DNA of 64,000 bases from Dyella telluris. Lineage in GTDB: Bacteria > Pseudomonadota > Gammaproteobacteria > Xanthomonadales > Rhodanobacteraceae. A program made the translations under genes and the position numbers. Where the stretch lies: assembly GCF_014297575.1 (NCBI RefSeq), contig NZ_CP060412.1, forward strand, positions 3,410,001 through 3,474,000, in the 5' to 3' direction. Of this stretch, positions 33,922 through 43,550 are shown one piece after another (position 1 is the stretch's first letter; every line of letters starts with the position of its first letter). The notes under the pieces were generated by a model that searched no databases, was not told the origin of the DNA, and saw nothing but the letters and a program-made list of their open reading frames with translations.

Positions 33922-33997
33922 TAGGAAGGTCTGAGGTTTTCGGGGTTTCTACAGAACCATGAGCACGCCCCATGGGGCGTCTCCTTCAGGTGCAAAC

Positions 33998-35899
33998 ATG
34001 ATCGAAATCACGCTACCCGACGGCAGCAAGCGCCCGTTTGACCACCCGGTGACGGTGCAGGATGTGGCTGCCTCCATTGGCGCCGGCCTGGCCAAGGCCA
34101 CTCTGGCGGGCAAGGTGGACGGCAAGCTGGTGGATGCCAGCTTCCCCATCGCGCAGAACGCCAGCCTGGAAATTGTCACGGAGAAGAGCCCGGAGGCGCT
34201 GGATATCCTGCGTCACTCCACGGCCCACCTGCTGGCGCAGGCCGTGCAGCGCCTGTATCCCGGCGCGCAGGTCACCATCGGCCCGGTGATCGACAACGGC
34301 TTCTATTACGACTTCGCCTACGAGCGCCCGTTCACGCCCGACGATCTGCTCAAGATCGAGGCGGAGATGGAAAAGATCGTCAAGGAAGGCCTGCCGGTGA
34401 CGCGCAGCGTGAAGTCGCGAGACGAGGCGGTGAGCTTCTTCCGTGGCCTGGGCGAGGAATACAAGGCCGAGATCATCGAAAGCATTCCGGCCAATGAAGA
34501 TCTCTCGCTCTACACGCAGGGTGAATTCACGGATCTGTGCCGCGGCCCGCACGTGCCCAACACGGGCAAGCTGCGCGCGTTCAAGCTGATGAAGGTGGCC
34601 GGTGCGTATTGGCGTGGCGATTCCAACAACGCCATGCTCACGCGCATCTACGGCACGGCATGGCTCAACGACAAGGATCTGAAGGCCTACCTGCATCAGC
34701 TGGAAGAAGCGGAAAAGCGCGACCATCGCAAGATCGGCAAGGCGCTGGACCTGTTCCACCAGCAGGAAGAAGGCCCGGGTATGGTGTTCTGGCACCCCAA
34801 GGGCTGGGCCATCTGGCAGCAGGTGGAGCAGTACATGCGCCGCGTGTACCGCCAGAGCGGCTACCAGGAAGTGCGCTGCCCGCAGGTGCTGGACGTGTCC
34901 CTGTGGAAGAAGTCCGGCCACTGGGACAACTACCAGGAGAACATGTTCTTCACCGAGTCGGAGAAGCACACGTACGCCCTGAAGCCGATGAACTGCCCGG
35001 GTCACGTGCAGATCTTCAACACCAGCCTGCACAGCTACCGCGACCTGCCGGTGCGTTACGGCGAGTTCGGCGCATGCCACCGCAACGAGCCCTCGGGCGC
35101 GCTGCACGGCATCATGCGCGTGCGCGCCTTCACGCAGGACGATGGCCACGTCTTCTGTACGGAAGAGCAGATCGAATCCGAGGTGACGGCGTTCCACCAG
35201 CAGGCCATGAAGGTCTACGGCGACTTCGGCTTCGAGGACATCGCCCTCAAGATCGCCCTGCGTCCGGACAAGCGCATCGGCAGCGATGAAGTGTGGGACC
35301 GCGCCGAAAACGCCCTGCGCGCCGCCCTGGGTGCCGCAGGCGTCAAGTGGGAAGAGCTGCCGGGCGAGGGCGCCTTCTACGGCCCCAAGATCGAGTACCA
35401 CATGAAGGATTCCATCGGCCGTGCCTGGCAGGTGGGCACCATGCAGGTGGACTTCATGATGCCCGAGCGCCTGGGCGCCGAGTACGTGGACGAGAATTCA
35501 CAGCGGCGTCACCCGGTGATGCTGCATCGTGCCATCGTGGGTTCGATGGAGCGCTTTATCGGCATCCTGATCGAGCATCACGCCGGCCTGCTGCCGACGT
35601 GGCTGGCCCCGATGCAGGCCGCCGTGTTCAGCATTACGGACGCCCAGGCCGACTATGTCCGCGAAGTGGCGCAAGCCCTTGTCGACAAAGGTTTCCGCGT
35701 GCATGCCGATTTGCGCAATGAGAAGGTCGGCTATAAAATCCGCGAACATACGTTGCAGAAAGTCCCTTACCTGCTGGTGGTCGGAGATCGCGAGAAGGAA
35801 TCGGGGGCCGTTTCGGTGCGTACACGTTCCGGCGAGGACCTGGGCAGCATGCCGCTGGCCGCCTTCGTCGAACGCCTGGAAGCCGAGACCCGTCGCTAA
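33998..35899 (+). CDS. thrS: Threonyl-tRNA synthetase
   Basis: A 633-residue class II synthetase that charges tRNA-Thr. Domains in order: TGS ([20 protein letters not shown], residues 1-60), the editing domain with [12 protein letters not shown], the catalytic core with zinc ligands in [10 protein letters not shown] and the [11 protein letters not shown] and [20 protein letters not shown] motifs, and the anticodon-binding C-terminal domain ([16 protein letters not shown]). The ATG at 33998 is supported by AGG and by the family start; an ATG at 33959 would add 13 unrelated residues. It is the first gene of the translation operon. Confidence 0.98.
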   Translation: MIEITLPDGSKRPFDHPVTVQDVAASIGAGLAKATLAGKVDGKLVDASFPIAQNASLEIVTEKSPEALDILRHSTAHLLAQAVQRLYPGAQVTIGPVIDNGFYYDFAYERPFTPDDLLKIEAEMEKIVKEGLPVTRSVKSRDEAVSFFRGLGEEYKAEIIESIPANEDLSLYTQGEFTDLCRGPHVPNTGKLRAFKLMKVAGAYWRGDSNNAMLTRIYGTAWLNDKDLKAYLHQLEEAEKRDHRKIGKALDLFHQQEEGPGMVFWHPKGWAIWQQVEQYMRRVYRQSGYQEVRCPQVLDVSLWKKSGHWDNYQENMFFTESEKHTYALKPMNCPGHVQIFNTSLHSYRDLPVRYGEFGACHRNEPSGALHGIMRVRAFTQDDGHVFCTEEQIESEVTAFHQQAMKVYGDFGFEDIALKIALRPDKRIGSDEVWDRAENALRAALGAAGVKWEELPGEGAFYGPKIEYHMKDSIGRAWQVGTMQVDFMMPERLGAEYVDENSQRRHPVMLHRAIVGSMERFIGILIEHHAGLLPTWLAPMQAAVFSITDAQADYVREVAQALVDKGFRVHADLRNEKVGYKIREHTLQKVPYLLVVGDREKESGAVSVRTRSGEDLGSMPLAAFVERLEAETRR

Positions 35900-35943
35900 G
35901 CGACGGGCCGGCATTAACAAGAACTCTTCTGGAGGATAGTGGT

Positions 35944-36468
35944 ATCGCTACCACCGACACTAAGGGCAATCGCCGTAACCTCGAAATCCGCGTGCCGCGC
36001 GTTCGCGTGATCGGCGCCGATTCGGAACAGCTGGGCATCCTGACCCGTGACGAGGCGCTCGCCTTGGCACAGGAAGCGGGCATGGACCTGGTCGAGATTC
36101 AGCCGAACGGCGATCCGCCGGTCTGCCGCATCATGGATTACGGCAAGTTCAAGTTCGAAGCCCAGAAGAAGGCCCAGGCGGCCAAGAAGAAGCAGAAGCA
36201 GGTCGAGATCAAGGAAGTGAAGTTCCGTCCGGTCACGGACGTGGGCGACTACCAGATCAAGCTGCGCAACATGCTTCGCTTCCTTGAGGAAGGCGACAAG
36301 GTCAAGGTGACCATCCGCTTCCGTGGTCGCGAAATGTCCCACCAGGATCTGGGCCAGAATCTGGCCAAGAAGATCCAGGAGGATGTGGGCGAGAACGGCG
36401 TGGTGGAGTCCTTCCCGCGTCTGGAAGGCCGCCAGATGGTCATGATGATCGGTCCGAAGAAGAAGTAA
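35944..36468 (+). CDS. infC: Translation initiation factor IF-3, starting at ATC
   Basis: IF-3 binds the 30S subunit and rejects non-canonical start codons. Read from ATC 35944 the protein is 174 residues: [20 protein letters not shown], the N-domain with [20 protein letters not shown], a Lys/Gln linker and the C-domain ([44 protein letters not shown]). GGAGGA (35931-35936) lies seven bases before the ATC. The next conventional start is far inside the N-domain. Rare start codons (ATT in E. coli) are known for infC and underlie its autoregulation. Confidence 0.93.
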   Translation: MATTDTKGNRRNLEIRVPRVRVIGADSEQLGILTRDEALALAQEAGMDLVEIQPNGDPPVCRIMDYGKFKFEAQKKAQAAKKKQKQVEIKEVKFRPVTDVGDYQIKLRNMLRFLEEGDKVKVTIRFRGREMSHQDLGQNLAKKIQEDVGENGVVESFPRLEGRQMVMMIGPKKK

Positions 36469-36485
36469 GCTTCGGAAAGATATGG

Positions 36486-36516
36486 AAAAAGCGGCCCTTG
36501 GGCCGCTTTTTCTTTT
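36486..36516 (+). terminator. Intrinsic terminator after infC
   Basis: AGCGGCCC/GGGCCGCT stem (36490-36497 with 36500-36507) with a very short loop and a T-rich tail. Confidence 0.85.
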
Positions 36517-36536
36517 TGGCGATCCACATCACTTCT

Positions 36537-36671
36537 TCCTCTCCCCTCCGGGGAGAGGACCGAGGTGAGGGGCGGGTGCTCGCGAAGGCCTGTCTATCTG
36601 ATCGTTGGCCCTTTTGAAGCGTCTGGCGAGGTTGACCCCTCACCCCAACCCTCTCCCCGGAGGGGAGAGGG
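36537..36671. repeat. 135-bp inverted-repeat element, copy 1 (between infC and rpmI)
   Basis: Left arm CTCTCCCCTCCGGGGAGAGG and GAGGTGAGGGG; right arm CCCCTCACCCCAACCCTCTC and CCCGGAGGGGAGAGG. Each arm contains its own hairpin and the two arms are inverted to each other around about 60 unrelated bases. A second copy of the same design and almost the same length sits at 37530-37663 in the same operon. Confidence 0.8.
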
Positions 36672-36692
36672 AGCCAAAAGCGATCCCGCCGC

Positions 36693-36721
36693 TAGCAAAA
36701 CCCTGATTTCATCCGTATAAT
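36693..36721 (+). promoter_or_regulatory. Promoter of rpmI-rplT
   Basis: A perfect -10 TATAAT at 36716-36721 with TAGCAA at the -35 position (17-base spacer). Transcripts starting here have about a 130-base leader before rpmI, long enough for the L20-type autoregulatory structure known in E. coli. Confidence 0.65.
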
Positions 36722-36856
36722 CGCCGGTTCGACCCACCAGGACGGGTCGTGAACCGATGCTGGCAGGACGGAAAGAGCGCCCCATGGGCGTCGCCAGATC
36801 AGTCAGAAACCGGGGCAGCTCTTTCAACGGAGCGGGTCCCATCAAGGAGCATTTCC

Positions 36857-37054
36857 ATGCCCAAGATCAAGACGAACCGGGCGGCTGCGAAGCGTTTTCG
36901 CAAGACCGCGTCGGGTAAGTTCAAGGCCGGTCACGCCTTCAAGTCGCACATCCTGACCAAGAAGTCGACCAAGCGTAAGCGCAACCTGCGCGCTACCAAC
37001 CACGTCAAGGCATGCGACACCAAGGGTGTGGCACGCATGTTGCCGTATCTCTAA
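36857..37054 (+). CDS. rpmI: 50S ribosomal protein L35
   Basis: A 65-residue basic ribosomal protein: [40 protein letters not shown], then LRATNHV and the C-terminal MLPYL. AAGGAG lies eight bases before the ATG. The longer upstream frame is not ribosomal. rplT follows 16 bases later. Confidence 0.98.
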   Translation: MPKIKTNRAAAKRFRKTASGKFKAGHAFKSHILTKKSTKRKRNLRATNHVKACDTKGVARMLPYL

Positions 37055-37070
37055 GGCGGAGGACTAAACC

Positions 37071-37430
37071 ATGGCTCGTGTTAAGCGTGGCGTTACCGCC
37101 CGTCGTCGTCACAAGAAGATCATTGGCCGCGCGAAGGGTTATTACAACGCCCGTCGCAAGGTCTTCCGCGTTGCTAACCAGGCTGTCATCAAGGCCGGTC
37201 AGTACGCCTACATCGGCCGCAAGCAGCGCAAGCGTCAGTTCCGCGCCCTGTGGATCGTTCGTATCAACGCTGCGGCTCGCCAGTTCGGCCTGTCCTACAG
37301 CCGTCTGATCAACGGCCTGACCAAGGCCGGCATCACCGTCGACCGCAAGGTGCTGGCTGATATCGCCGTGCACGACATCAAGGCGTTTGGCGCGATCGCA
37401 GAGAAGGCGAAGGCCAGTCTGGCCGCTTGA
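37071..37430 (+). CDS. rplT: 50S ribosomal protein L20
   Basis: A 119-residue protein of the large subunit, needed early in 23S rRNA assembly. It has the long basic N-terminal extension ([40 protein letters not shown]) and the globular C-terminal part with [19 protein letters not shown] and [29 protein letters not shown] precedes the ATG. In E. coli L20 represses this operon by binding its mRNA leader. Confidence 0.98.
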   Translation: MARVKRGVTARRRHKKIIGRAKGYYNARRKVFRVANQAVIKAGQYAYIGRKQRKRQFRALWIVRINAAARQFGLSYSRLINGLTKAGITVDRKVLADIAVHDIKAFGAIAEKAKASLAA

Positions 37431-37471
37431 TCGTCTTGCGCCTCGCGCGCTGACGATATGATGTGATCAAG

Positions 37472-37510
37472 CGGGGAGGAGGCCATCAGCCTCCTCCCCG
37501 TTTTTGTTTT
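37472..37510 (+). terminator. Strong terminator between rplT and pheS
   Basis: A perfect 12-bp stem CGGGGAGGAGGC/GCCTCCTCCCCG (37472-37483 with 37489-37500), 5-base loop, then TTTTTGTTTT. E. coli has a Phe-codon leader peptide and attenuator at this position; no Phe-rich frame precedes this hairpin. Confidence 0.92.
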
Positions 37511-37529
37511 GGTGGCTCTAGGTTTTCGC

Positions 37530-38679
<1,150 letters not shown>

Positions 38680-38700
38680 TCGAAGCAGGAAACGACACGC

Positions 38701-41112
38701 ATGAAATTCTCGGAAAACTGGTTGCGCCACCATGTGCCGACGCAGGCATCGCGCGATGAACTCGCCGCGACGCTGACGGCGATCGGCCTTGAAGTGGAAG
38801 AAGTCACCGCACTCGGCGATTCGCTGGATGGCGTGGTGGTTGCGCGCATCGTCAGCGCGCAGCGCCACCCGGAAGCCGATCGCCTGCAGGTGTGCGAAGT
38901 CGATACCGGCAACGGCATGGTCCAGATCGTCTGCGGCGCGCCGAATGCGCGCACGGGCCTGGTCGCGCCGCTGGCGATGGTGGGTGCGCAGCTGCCGGGC
39001 GGCATCGCCATCAAGGCGGCGAAGCTGCGTGGCGTGGAATCGTTCGGCATGCTGTGCTCCGCCAAGGAGCTGGGTGTCGATCCGGACGCCTCGGGCCTGC
39101 TCGAACTGCCCGCCGATGCGCCGGTCGGCACGCCGCTCGCCACCTATCTTGGCCTGCCCGATGCCAGCATCGAGATCAAGCTGACGCCCAATCGCGCCGA
39201 CTGTTTCAGCGTGCGTGGCATTGCGTTCGACGTTGCTGCTGCACTGGGCGGCAACGTGATTCCGCTCAATGCCGAACCCGTGCCTGCGCAGAGCGATGCC
39301 GCCATGAAGGTGGTGCTTGACGCCGGCGCTCGCGTGCCGCGTTTCGCGGGCCGCGTCATCGACAACGTCGACGCCACGGTGGCCACGCCGGTATGGATGG
39401 CCGAACGCCTGCGTCGCAGCGGCCTGCGTCCGATCAGCTTCCTGGTCGACGTGACCCAGTACGTGATGCTCGAACTCGGCCAGCCGATGCATGCGTTCGA
39501 CAAGGACAAGCTGGAAGGCGAGGTGGTGGTTCGTCCTGCGCGTGCCGGCGAATCGTTGGCCCTGCTGGATGGCCGCACGGTCGAGCTGAGCGACGATTTC
39601 CTGGTGGTCTCCGACAGCCATGGCGGCAAGGGCGCTCGCGCTGTGGCGCTGGGCGGCATCATGGGCGGCTCGGAAACCCGTGTTACCGACACCACGCGCA
39701 ACGTGTTCCTGGAAGCGGCGCACTGGATCCCCGAGGCCATCATTGGTCGCAGCCGCAAGCTGGGCATGCACACCGATGCCGGGCACCGCTTCGAGCGTGG
39801 CGTGGATCCGCAGCTGCCGACCATCGCTGTCGAGTACGCCACGCGCCTGATCCTGGACATCGCCGGTGGCGTGGCCGGTCCGTTGCTGGACGTCACGCTG
39901 CCCGAGCACCTGCATTCGCCGGAGCCCATCCTGCTGCGTCGCGCGCGCCTGGCCCGTGTGCTCGGCCTGACGGTGGCCGATGACGAAGTGGTGCGCATCT
40001 TCACCGCGCTGGGCATGGCGGTAGTGCCGCAGGCCGATGGCTGGCAGGTCACCGCACCGAGCCGCCGCTTCGATATCGAGCGCGAAGAAGACCTGATCGA
40101 AGAGGTCGCGCGCATCCATGGTTACGAAAACATCCCCACCAGCACCCCGTCCGGCGCGCTGACGCTGGCGGTGGAGCCGGAAGGCCGCCTCAACGAGCTG
40201 GCCGTGCGTGAGCAGCTGGCCGCGCGCGGTTACTACGAAGCGGTGAATCTGGCCTTCATCGGCAACGACGTGCTGCAGCGCTGGGGCATGACCGCTGACC
40301 TGGTGCCGCTGGCCAATCCGTTGTCGGCCGACCTGGCCGTGATGCGTCCCTCGCTGCTGCCGGGCCTGATCGTGGCCCTGTCGCACAACCGCGCCCGCCA
40401 GCAAGAGCGCGTGCGCCTGTTCGAACTGGGCCGCACCTTCCGCATCAGCGCCGAGGCCGCCGCCCGCAAGGATGCCCCGACCGAGACGCCGACGCTGTCC
40501 ATCGTCGCCTGCGGGTCGGCGCATGCCGAGCAGTGGGGCGAGCCATCGCGCACGCTGGACTTCCATGACCTCAAGGGTGATCTCGATGCCCTGATCGCCT
40601 GGGGCGGCGAGCCGGATCGCTGGGCCGTCCATGCGGACGGCCTGCCGGGCTGGTTGCACCCGGGCCGCAGTGCCCGCGTCACCCGCGACGGCTTGACCGT
40701 GGGTTACCTGGGCGCGCTGCACCCGCAGCTTGCCAAGGCGCTGGACCTGGGCGCCGATGTGCATGTGCTGGAGCTCGAGCTGGATGCCGTCCTGGCCCGT
40801 CGCCTGCCCCGGGCGCAGGCCGTGCCGCGCTTCCCGTCGGTGCGCCGCGACATTGCCGTGGACGTGCCGGAAGCGGTCAGCTGGTCAGAGATTGAGCAGG
40901 TGGTGCGCAAGGCCGTGGGCGGCCAGCTCAAGGAGCTGCGCCTGTTCGATCGTTATAGCGGGAAGGGGGTCGAACTAGGCCGAAAGAGTCTCGCTATGGG
41001 CTTGATTTTACAGGACGCTTCACGCACCCTTACCGACGACGACGCTGACCGTAACATTCGTGAAGCAGTCGCAGCGTTGGAGATGGCATGCAAGGCGAAG
41101 TTGCGAGGATAA
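38701..41112 (+). CDS. pheT: Phenylalanyl-tRNA synthetase beta subunit
   Basis: An 803-residue protein that binds and proofreads tRNA-Phe. Domains in order: B1 start [20 protein letters not shown], an EMAP/tRNA-binding OB fold (about 39-150), the B3/B4 editing domain with [20 protein letters not shown] region and [20 protein letters not shown]5, the catalytic-like fold with [20 protein letters not shown], and the C-terminal ferredoxin-like anticodon-binding domain ([36 protein letters not shown]). Length matches the family. ihfA starts two bases after its stop. Confidence 0.98.
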   Translation: MKFSENWLRHHVPTQASRDELAATLTAIGLEVEEVTALGDSLDGVVVARIVSAQRHPEADRLQVCEVDTGNGMVQIVCGAPNARTGLVAPLAMVGAQLPGGIAIKAAKLRGVESFGMLCSAKELGVDPDASGLLELPADAPVGTPLATYLGLPDASIEIKLTPNRADCFSVRGIAFDVAAALGGNVIPLNAEPVPAQSDAAMKVVLDAGARVPRFAGRVIDNVDATVATPVWMAERLRRSGLRPISFLVDVTQYVMLELGQPMHAFDKDKLEGEVVVRPARAGESLALLDGRTVELSDDFLVVSDSHGGKGARAVALGGIMGGSETRVTDTTRNVFLEAAHWIPEAIIGRSRKLGMHTDAGHRFERGVDPQLPTIAVEYATRLILDIAGGVAGPLLDVTLPEHLHSPEPILLRRARLARVLGLTVADDEVVRIFTALGMAVVPQADGWQVTAPSRRFDIEREEDLIEEVARIHGYENIPTSTPSGALTLAVEPEGRLNELAVREQLAARGYYEAVNLAFIGNDVLQRWGMTADLVPLANPLSADLAVMRPSLLPGLIVALSHNRARQQERVRLFELGRTFRISAEAAARKDAPTETPTLSIVACGSAHAEQWGEPSRTLDFHDLKGDLDALIAWGGEPDRWAVHADGLPGWLHPGRSARVTRDGLTVGYLGALHPQLAKALDLGADVHVLELELDAVLARRLPRAQAVPRFPSVRRDIAVDVPEAVSWSEIEQVVRKAVGGQLKELRLFDRYSGKGVELGRKSLAMGLILQDASRTLTDDDADRNIREAVAALEMACKAKLRG

Positions 41113-41113
41113 G

Positions 41114-41413
41114 ATGGCGCTGACCAAAGCAGAGATGGCCGAGCGCCTCTTTCTCGAGGTGGGCCTCAACAAGCGTGAGGCAAAAGAATTCGTAGACGCC
41201 TACTTTGAGGTAGTCCGCGAAGCGTTGGAAAAAGGCGAGCAGGTGAAGTTGTCGGGTTTCGGCAATTTCGACCTGCGTCAGAAGAACCAGCGACCGGGCC
41301 GTAATCCCAAGACGGGCGAAGAGATTCCGATTTCCGCCCGCCGCGTGGTGACGTTCCGACCGGGTCAGAAACTCAAGGTGCGAGTCGAGGGCTATGCTGG
41401 ACCAAGGGAATAA
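41114..41413 (+). CDS. ihfA: Integration host factor subunit alpha
   Basis: A 99-residue HU-family DNA-bending protein that pairs with IhfB. It starts [20 protein letters not shown], has the arm region [20 protein letters not shown] with the intercalating proline, and ends [14 protein letters not shown]. The Shine-Dalgarno GAGGA lies inside the end of pheT. The longer frame from 41060 overlaps pheT and is rejected. Linkage pheT-ihfA is conserved in gammaproteobacteria. Confidence 0.98.
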   Translation: MALTKAEMAERLFLEVGLNKREAKEFVDAYFEVVREALEKGEQVKLSGFGNFDLRQKNQRPGRNPKTGEEIPISARRVVTFRPGQKLKVRVEGYAGPRE

Positions 41414-41750
41414 CACCGAGCTCCCCGCCATTCCGGCGAAGCGCTACTTCACGATTGGTGAAGTGAGCGAACTGTGTGGCGTCAAGCCGCACGTGCTTAG
41501 GTACTGGGAACAGGAATTTCCCGCGCTCAACCCCGTCAAGCGTCGCGGCAACCGCCGCTACTACCAGCGTCACGACGTACTGATGATCCGTCAGATTCGT
41601 GGCCTGCTGTACGACGAAGGCTTCACCATCACGGGCGCCCGCGCCCGTCTGGAAGGCCCTCAGGCGCGCATGGAGTCGAGCATTTCCCACCAGATCGTGC
41701 GCCAGGTGCGCATGGAACTGGAAGAAGTGCTGGCGCTGCTGCGCCGCTGA
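41394..41750 (+). CDS. MerR-family transcriptional regulator
   Basis: A 118-residue protein overlapping ihfA by 20 bases. The N-terminal winged helix-turn-helix reads [40 protein letters not shown], followed by a dimerisation helix ([16 protein letters not shown]). It lacks a metal-binding cysteine tail. This MerR gene regularly follows ihfA in gammaproteobacteria; its targets are not known to me. GAGGG precedes the ATG. Confidence 0.92.
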   Translation: MLDQGNNTELPAIPAKRYFTIGEVSELCGVKPHVLRYWEQEFPALNPVKRRGNRRYYQRHDVLMIRQIRGLLYDEGFTITGARARLEGPQARMESSISHQIVRQVRMELEEVLALLRR

Positions 41751-41851
41751 GTTTTCATACGATCTCCGCGTGACGCGAAGATCGTAAATAAGTTCCTTGG
41801 GCTTCCGGTACTACCAGCCAAGCTGGTAGACTTGTCGTCTTGCCGTATCGT

Positions 41852-41928
41852 CGGGGCGTAGCGCAGCCTGGTAGCGCATCTGCCTGGGGGGCAGAGGGTC
41901 GTGGGTTCGAATCCCGCCGTCCCGACCA
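41852..41928 (+). tRNA. tRNA-Pro (GGG)
   Basis: A 77-base cloverleaf with acceptor CGGGGCG/CGTCCCG, D-arm GTAGCGCAGCCTGGTAGCGC, anticodon stem TCTGC/GCAGA and anticodon GGG at 41886-41888, T-arm GGGTTCGAATCCC, encoded CCA. The 100 bases before it contain two hairpins (ACGATCT/AGATCGT and CTACCAG/CTGGTAG) but no clear promoter. Confidence 0.97.
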
Positions 41929-41945
41929 ATTCGGCAACAAGATAG

Positions 41946-41976
41946 GAAAACGGCGCCCTTGGGCGCCGTTTTTTTT
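41946..41976 (+). terminator. Terminator of tRNA-Pro
   Basis: CGGCGCCC/GGGCGCCG stem (41951-41958 with 41961-41968) with eight T. Confidence 0.93.
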
Positions 41977-42025
41977 GCCTGTCATTCCAGGCGTCACGCT
42001 GGCTTGCCGTTCCACGCAGCTTGCC

Positions 42026-42097
42026 TCATCGTCCCGGCGTGCCTAAACGTCCCAGCGCGCCTCACCGCCGCAGCTCGCCTCACCGTCCCGCCTAGCC
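42026..42097. repeat. Four degenerate 18-bp tandem repeats
   Basis: Consecutive 18-base units: TCATCGTCCCGGCGTGCC, TAAACGTCCCAGCGCGCC, TCACCGCCGCAGCTCGCC and TCACCGTCCCGCCTAGCC. The next bases, TCACCGTCATTCCCGCG, start the dRS3-like element, so the tandem units look like partial copies of its head. Confidence 0.65.
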
Positions 42098-42175
42098 TCA
42101 CCGTCATTCCCGCGAAAGCGGGAATCCAGTGCCTTTCGTGGTGACGCGAGATCCGGAAAGTCGCTGGATTGCTCG
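42098..42175. repeat. dRS3-like element, copy 3
   Basis: TCACCGTCATTCCCGCGAAA, GCGGGAATCCAGTGCC and GTCGCTGGATTGCTCGCG, sharing both arms and core words with the element at 17593-17770. It ends about 20 bases from the serA stop and may serve in its 3' end. Confidence 0.7.
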
Positions 42176-42194
42176 CGTTGCTCGCCAAAAGATC

Positions 42195-43427
42195 TCAATA
42201 AAGCACGCGACTGCGCAGCGTCCCCGGAATGGCCGCCAGCTGATCCTTCAGCGCCGCGGACTGCTTTTCGTCCGCCGCCACATCGATCACCACGTAACCC
42301 ACTTCGCTGTCCGTCTGCAGGAACTGGGCGTCGATGTTGATGTTGCCGGCCGAGAACAGCTCGTTGATGCGCGAGAGCACGCCGGGCACGTTGCGGTGGA
42401 TATGCAGCAGGCGGCGGCTGCGGGGGTGCTCCGGCAGCGACACCTCGGGGAAGTTCACCGCCGACAGGGTGGAGCCGTTGTCGCTGTAGCGAACCAGCTT
42501 GGCGGCCACTTCGAAGCCGATGTTGTCCTGGGCCTCCAGCGTGCTGCCGCCGATGTGCGGGGTAAGGATGACGTTGTCCATGCCCACCAGCGGGGACACG
42601 AAGGGGTCGTCGTTGCCCTTGGGCTCCACCGGGAACACGTCCACCGCGGCGCCGGCCAGGTGCTGGGAGCGCAGCGAGGCGGCGAGGGCGTCGATATCCA
42701 CCACGGTGCCGCGCGAGGCATTGATCAGCACCGAGCCCTTGCGCATGTGCGACAGCTCGCGCGTGCCGATCATCAACAGGGTCGAGGGTGTTTCGGGCAC
42801 GTGCAGGGTGACCACGTCGGCGCGTTCCAGCAGGTCTTCCAGGCTGTCGGCGGGGCGGGCGTTGCCCAGCGAGAGCTTCGACTCGATGTCGTAGAAGATC
42901 ACGCGCATGCCCAGGCTCTCGGCCAGCACGCCGACCTGCGTGCCGATATGGCCGTAGCCGACGATGCCCAGCACCTTGTCGCGCACCTCGAAGCTGCCCG
43001 CCGCGGACTTGGTCCAGCCGCCGCGATGGCACAGGGCGTTCTTCTGGGGGATGCCGCGCAGCAGCATAATGGTTTCAGCGATAACCAATTCCGCCACGCT
43101 GCGCGTATTGGAGTAGGGCGCGTTGAACACCGGGATGCCCAGCCGGTGCGCGCTGCCCAGGTCCACCTGGTTGGTGCCGATGCAGAAGCAGCCCACGGCA
43201 ATTAGCCGTTTAGCCTGCTGAAGCACCTCGTCGGTCAACTGGGTGCGGGAGCGGATGCCCACGATGTGCGCCTCGGCGATGCGGGCCTTCAAATCCGCTT
43301 CGGGCAAGGCTTTTTCGTGGTATTCGATCTGGCTGTAGCCAGCGCGATGGAAGCTTTCGACGGCACTGCGGCTGACGCCTTCCAGCAGGAGCACCTTGAT
43401 GTCTTGTTTCGGGAACGAGGTCTTCAT
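42195..43427 (-). CDS. serA: D-3-phosphoglycerate dehydrogenase
   Basis: SerA oxidises 3-phosphoglycerate to 3-phosphohydroxypyruvate in serine biosynthesis and can also reduce 2-oxoglutarate to D-2-hydroxyglutarate. The protein has 410 residues like the E. coli enzyme. It has VLLLEGVSRSAVESF, the NAD loop VLGIVGYGHIGTQVGVLAE, catalytic blocks INASRGTVVDIDAL and ILTPHIGGSTLEAQ, and a C-terminal ACT domain (HRNVPGVLSRINELFSAGNI). The ATG at 43427 is chosen by the family start. It is divergent from a D-2-hydroxyglutarate dehydrogenase gene. Confidence 0.97.
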   Translation of the reverse strand: MKTSFPKQDIKVLLLEGVSRSAVESFHRAGYSQIEYHEKALPEADLKARIAEAHIVGIRSRTQLTDEVLQQAKRLIAVGCFCIGTNQVDLGSAHRLGIPVFNAPYSNTRSVAELVIAETIMLLRGIPQKNALCHRGGWTKSAAGSFEVRDKVLGIVGYGHIGTQVGVLAESLGMRVIFYDIESKLSLGNARPADSLEDLLERADVVTLHVPETPSTLLMIGTRELSHMRKGSVLINASRGTVVDIDALAASLRSQHLAGAAVDVFPVEPKGNDDPFVSPLVGMDNVILTPHIGGSTLEAQDNIGFEVAAKLVRYSDNGSTLSAVNFPEVSLPEHPRSRRLLHIHRNVPGVLSRINELFSAGNINIDAQFLQTDSEVGYVVIDVAADEKQSAALKDQLAAIPGTLRSRVLY

Positions 43428-43550
43428 GGGCCGTTGCGCGATGGAGAACCCCTCCACTATGCCAGACCTTGAAGCGCTTTTGCGGCGTCGCAACACTGGA
43501 CGATGCAACGCCGTGCTGGCAGGCTTGCAGAGCACCCTTGGGAACGCCTC

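Larger units (their letters stand above)
33562..33997. other. Divergent region between the epimerase and thrS, containing the thrS leader
   Basis: From left to right: a TTGACA box at 33630-33635, a nine-codon frame at 33721-33747, an intrinsic terminator at 33768-33793, a dRS3-like repeat at 33834-33921, and the thrS start at 33998. TGGCTC at 33662-33667 can pair with GAGCCA at 33751-33756, enclosing the short frame. Confidence 0.55.

Noticed and set aside
33562..33997. T-box riboswitch before thrS
   Set aside because: No T-box consensus or specifier loop was found, and T-boxes are not expected in gammaproteobacteria; a peptide-type attenuator or leader RNA fits the visible features better.
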